Positions 5,292-6,313 of a DNA stretch of 6,313 nucleotides are shown here, piece by piece. Source of the DNA: Verrucomicrobiia bacterium (GTDB taxonomy: Bacteria > Verrucomicrobiota > Verrucomicrobiia > Limisphaerales > Palsa-1400); NCBI GenBank assembly GCA_025934545.1, contig JAICXV010000145.1:1-6313 (forward strand), given 5' to 3'. Both the position numbers and the translations under genes were made by a program. How positions within the stretch are numbered: position 1 is the first letter of the stretch; each line of letters starts with the position of its first letter. Under the pieces are notes generated by a model. The model was given only the letters and a program-made list of their open reading frames with translations. It had not been told where the DNA came from and made no database searches.

Positions 5292-5368
5292 AACCGCTAA
5301 TCGGCGCTAATGAAACGCTGATTAGAAAACAAACAACGATTAGCTCAGATTAGCGAAGATAAGCGGTT
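5292..5368. repeat. Inverted array of ~10-base CGCTAAT units in the rplJ leader
   Basis: Three forward units begin at 5295 (CGCTAAT), 5305 (CGCTAAT) and 5316 (CGCTGAT). Three reverse-oriented units follow at 5338 (GATTAG), 5348 (GATTAG) and 5358 (GATAAG). Spacing is 10 or 11 bases throughout each half. The ends are near-perfect inverted copies: 5292-5312 against 5348-5368 match at 17 of 21 positions, and GCTAATCG (5296-5303) is exactly complementary to CGATTAGC (5337-5344). In RNA this can form a large hairpin just ahead of rplJ, where the L10-L12 autoregulatory site lies in many bacteria. I recall similar CGCTAAT-type periodic tracts as dispersed repeats in environmental bacterial genomes, so it may be a repeat that landed here. 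Confidence 0.72.
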
Positions 5369-5386
5369 AAAAGGAAAAACAAATTT

Positions 5387-5911
5387 ATGCGCGCGGAAAA
5401 ACAAGCGATTAGCGAAGAATATTTGAAACGACTGAACGGTTCGCCGTTCTTCATTGTCGTAGATTACAGAGGCCTGAAGGTCGGCCCCATCACGGAACTG
5501 CGCAAGCGCCTCAACAAGGCCGGTGCGGAAATGCACGTGGTGAAGAACTCGATCTTCAAGATCGCCGTCAAAGAAGCGGGTGCGGGTGATGTCGGTGCAT
5601 TGACAGGCCAACTGGCTGTCGTGACCGGAACCCGTGACGTTTCGGCTGCGGCCAAAGTCGTTAAGACTTTCAGCAAAGAATTCGATCGTCCGAAAATTCA
5701 ATTCGGATTTTTGAACAACCAACGTCTTGAAGGCGCGTCCATTTTGGAACTCGCTGACTTGCCGTCGTTGGAAGTCTTGCGTTCGAAGTTGCTCGGTGTG
5801 CTTCTCGCCCCGGCGACGAAGCTCGCGACCATCATCAACACGCCGGCGACGCAGTTGGCGCAGGTGATCCGGGCCAAAGCCGAAAAAGGCGAACCGGCTC
5901 CGGCTGCTTAA
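5387..5911 (+). CDS. rplJ: 50S ribosomal protein L10
   Basis: L10 anchors the L7/L12 stalk to 23S rRNA next to L11. The 174-residue product opens with MRAEKQAISEEYLKRL, then the FIVVDYRGLKVGPITELRKRL block (residues 22-42) and HVVKNSIFKIA of the RNA-binding domain. The C-terminal part (about 126-166) contains LRSKLLGVLLAPATKLA and a long helix that in the family binds L12 dimers, followed by a short Glu/Pro/Ala tail. AGGA (5372-5375) lies about 11 bases upstream of the ATG, a rather long spacing. The 5' leader is occupied by the inverted repeat array at 5292-5368. rplL follows after 138 bases. Confidence 0.97.
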   Translation: MRAEKQAISEEYLKRLNGSPFFIVVDYRGLKVGPITELRKRLNKAGAEMHVVKNSIFKIAVKEAGAGDVGALTGQLAVVTGTRDVSAAAKVVKTFSKEFDRPKIQFGFLNNQRLEGASILELADLPSLEVLRSKLLGVLLAPATKLATIINTPATQLAQVIRAKAEKGEPAPAA

Positions 5912-5979
5912 ATAAACGACAAAATTTGGGCCGCGATGTGCGGGGGGACAAACAAACAAAAACAGAAGAGAAAAGTAAA

Positions 5980-6034
5980 TCGTCGGTCAGCAGGCTTGCT
6001 GACTCAAATTATCCGCGGCTGCGGATGGCGACGA
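5980..6034 (+). ncRNA. Putative three-way-junction RNA structure before rplL
   Basis: The closing stem is TCGTCG (5980-5985) with CGACGA (6029-6034), six perfect pairs. Inside it, hairpin 1 is GTCAGCA/TGCTGAC (5986-6003), seven perfect pairs with loop GGCT. A linker TCAAATT follows. Hairpin 2 is ATCCGC/GCGGAT (6011-6026), six perfect pairs with the same loop GGCT, then GG before the closing stem. All 19 pairs are Watson-Crick. The element is preceded by an A-rich unstructured stretch (5948-5979) and ends 15 bases before the rplL ATG, leaving the AAAGG ribosome binding site free. I do not recognise it as a known family. It may be a cis-regulatory or processing element that sets the high L12 to L10 ratio. 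Confidence 0.55.
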
Positions 6035-6049
6035 GACTGAAAGGTTATT

Positions 6050-6313
6050 ATGGCAGATATCGCAGGTTTAGTAGATCAATTGGGCAAGTTGACGGTTATC
6101 GAAGCCGCCGACTTGGTGAAACAGCTTGAATCCGCGTGGGGCGTTACCGCCGCCGCGCCTGTCGCCGCCGCTGCTGCTGGCGCACCCGCCGCTGGTGGTG
6201 CTGCTCCCGCTGCTGAAGCGAAGACCACGTTCGACGTCATTTTGGCGTCCGTGCCGGCCGACAAGAAGATCGCCGCCATTAAGGTTGTTCGTGAAGTTAA
6301 GGCCGGATTGGGC
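6050..6313 (+). CDS. rplL: 50S ribosomal protein L7/L12, 5' part (3' end outside window)
   Basis: L7/L12 is the multi-copy stalk protein that recruits translation GTPases such as EF-Tu and EF-G. The first 88 codons are visible and run open to the window end. The N-terminal dimerisation domain is residues 1-32 ([22 protein letters not shown]). A flexible Ala/Gly/Pro-rich hinge covers about 33-57. The C-terminal factor-binding domain starts at TTFDVIL (59-65) and includes [17 protein letters not shown], the conserved helix that contacts GTPases. AAAGG (6039-6043) lies six bases before ATG 6050. About 35 to 40 codons are missing. The gene follows rplJ in the usual order, so rpoB is expected next. 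Confidence 0.96.
   Translation, partial: MADIAGLVDQLGKLTVIEAADLVKQLESAWGVTAAAPVAAAAAGAPAAGGAAPAAEAKTTFDVILASVPADKKIAAIKVVREVKAGLG

Noticed and set aside
5292..5368. A small CRISPR-like array from the short regular repeats
   Set aside because: Units are only about 7 bases with 3-4 base gaps, and half are inverted. CRISPR repeats are longer, same-oriented, and separated by unique spacers of about 30 bases.
5345..5959. A 204-codon minus-strand frame opposite rplJ
   Set aside because: It is an antisense shadow of rplJ with no recognisable domain.
5926..6129. A 67-codon + strand frame crossing the rplJ-rplL gap
   Set aside because: It overlaps the start of rplL out of frame and passes through the three-way-junction structure. 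Low-complexity lysine/arginine content suggests chance.

Overview
The window is a bacterial chromosomal segment holding the tail of pyrG and most of the classic translation/transcription cluster, in the order tRNA-Thr, tuf, tRNA-Trp, tRNA-Ser, secE, nusG, rplK, rplA, rplJ, rplL. All supported genes are on the + strand. Protein style, intergenic palindromes of the type GCGGACT..AGTCCGC, periodic CGCTAAT words, and a small nucleotidyltransferase gene pair together suggest the Verrucomicrobiota or a nearby PVC lineage. That assignment rests on recall of sequence style, not on a search, and is moderate at best.

Positions 1-1095 hold the 3' end of pyrG (CTP synthase glutaminase domain). A nucleotidyltransferase-fold protein follows 5 bases later, and then a small overlapping hypothetical gene. 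A gene-poor stretch (1096-1420) carries a good hairpin-plus-T-run terminator at 1270-1316, which separates this unit from the translation cluster. A TTGACA box about 60 bases upstream of the terminator is the only promoter-like signal I would mention there.

Positions 1421-3093 hold tRNA-Thr(GGT), tuf, tRNA-Trp(CCA) and tRNA-Ser(TGA), all three tRNAs with encoded CCA ends. EF-Tu is full length, but its switch I region lacks the usual RGIT signature. Positions 3094-3219 contain a pair of inverted REP-like palindromes.

Positions 3220-6313 run secE, nusG, rplK, rplA, rplJ and the 5' part of rplL, which is cut by the window end. Every gap in this run contains potential RNA structure: a short inverted repeat before rplK, a probable L1-binding hairpin before rplA, a large inverted array of ~10-base repeats before rplJ, and a compact three-way junction with two identical GGCT tetraloops before rplL. 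The last two are the most interesting unexplained signals.

The genes form one functional group. tRNAs and EF-Tu feed the ribosome, L11, L1, L10 and L12 build the factor-binding stalks, NusG couples RNA polymerase to ribosomes, and SecE is part of the SecYEG export channel. No mobile element, CRISPR array or defence system is visible. Apart from the small nucleotidyltransferase pair, the window is core genome.
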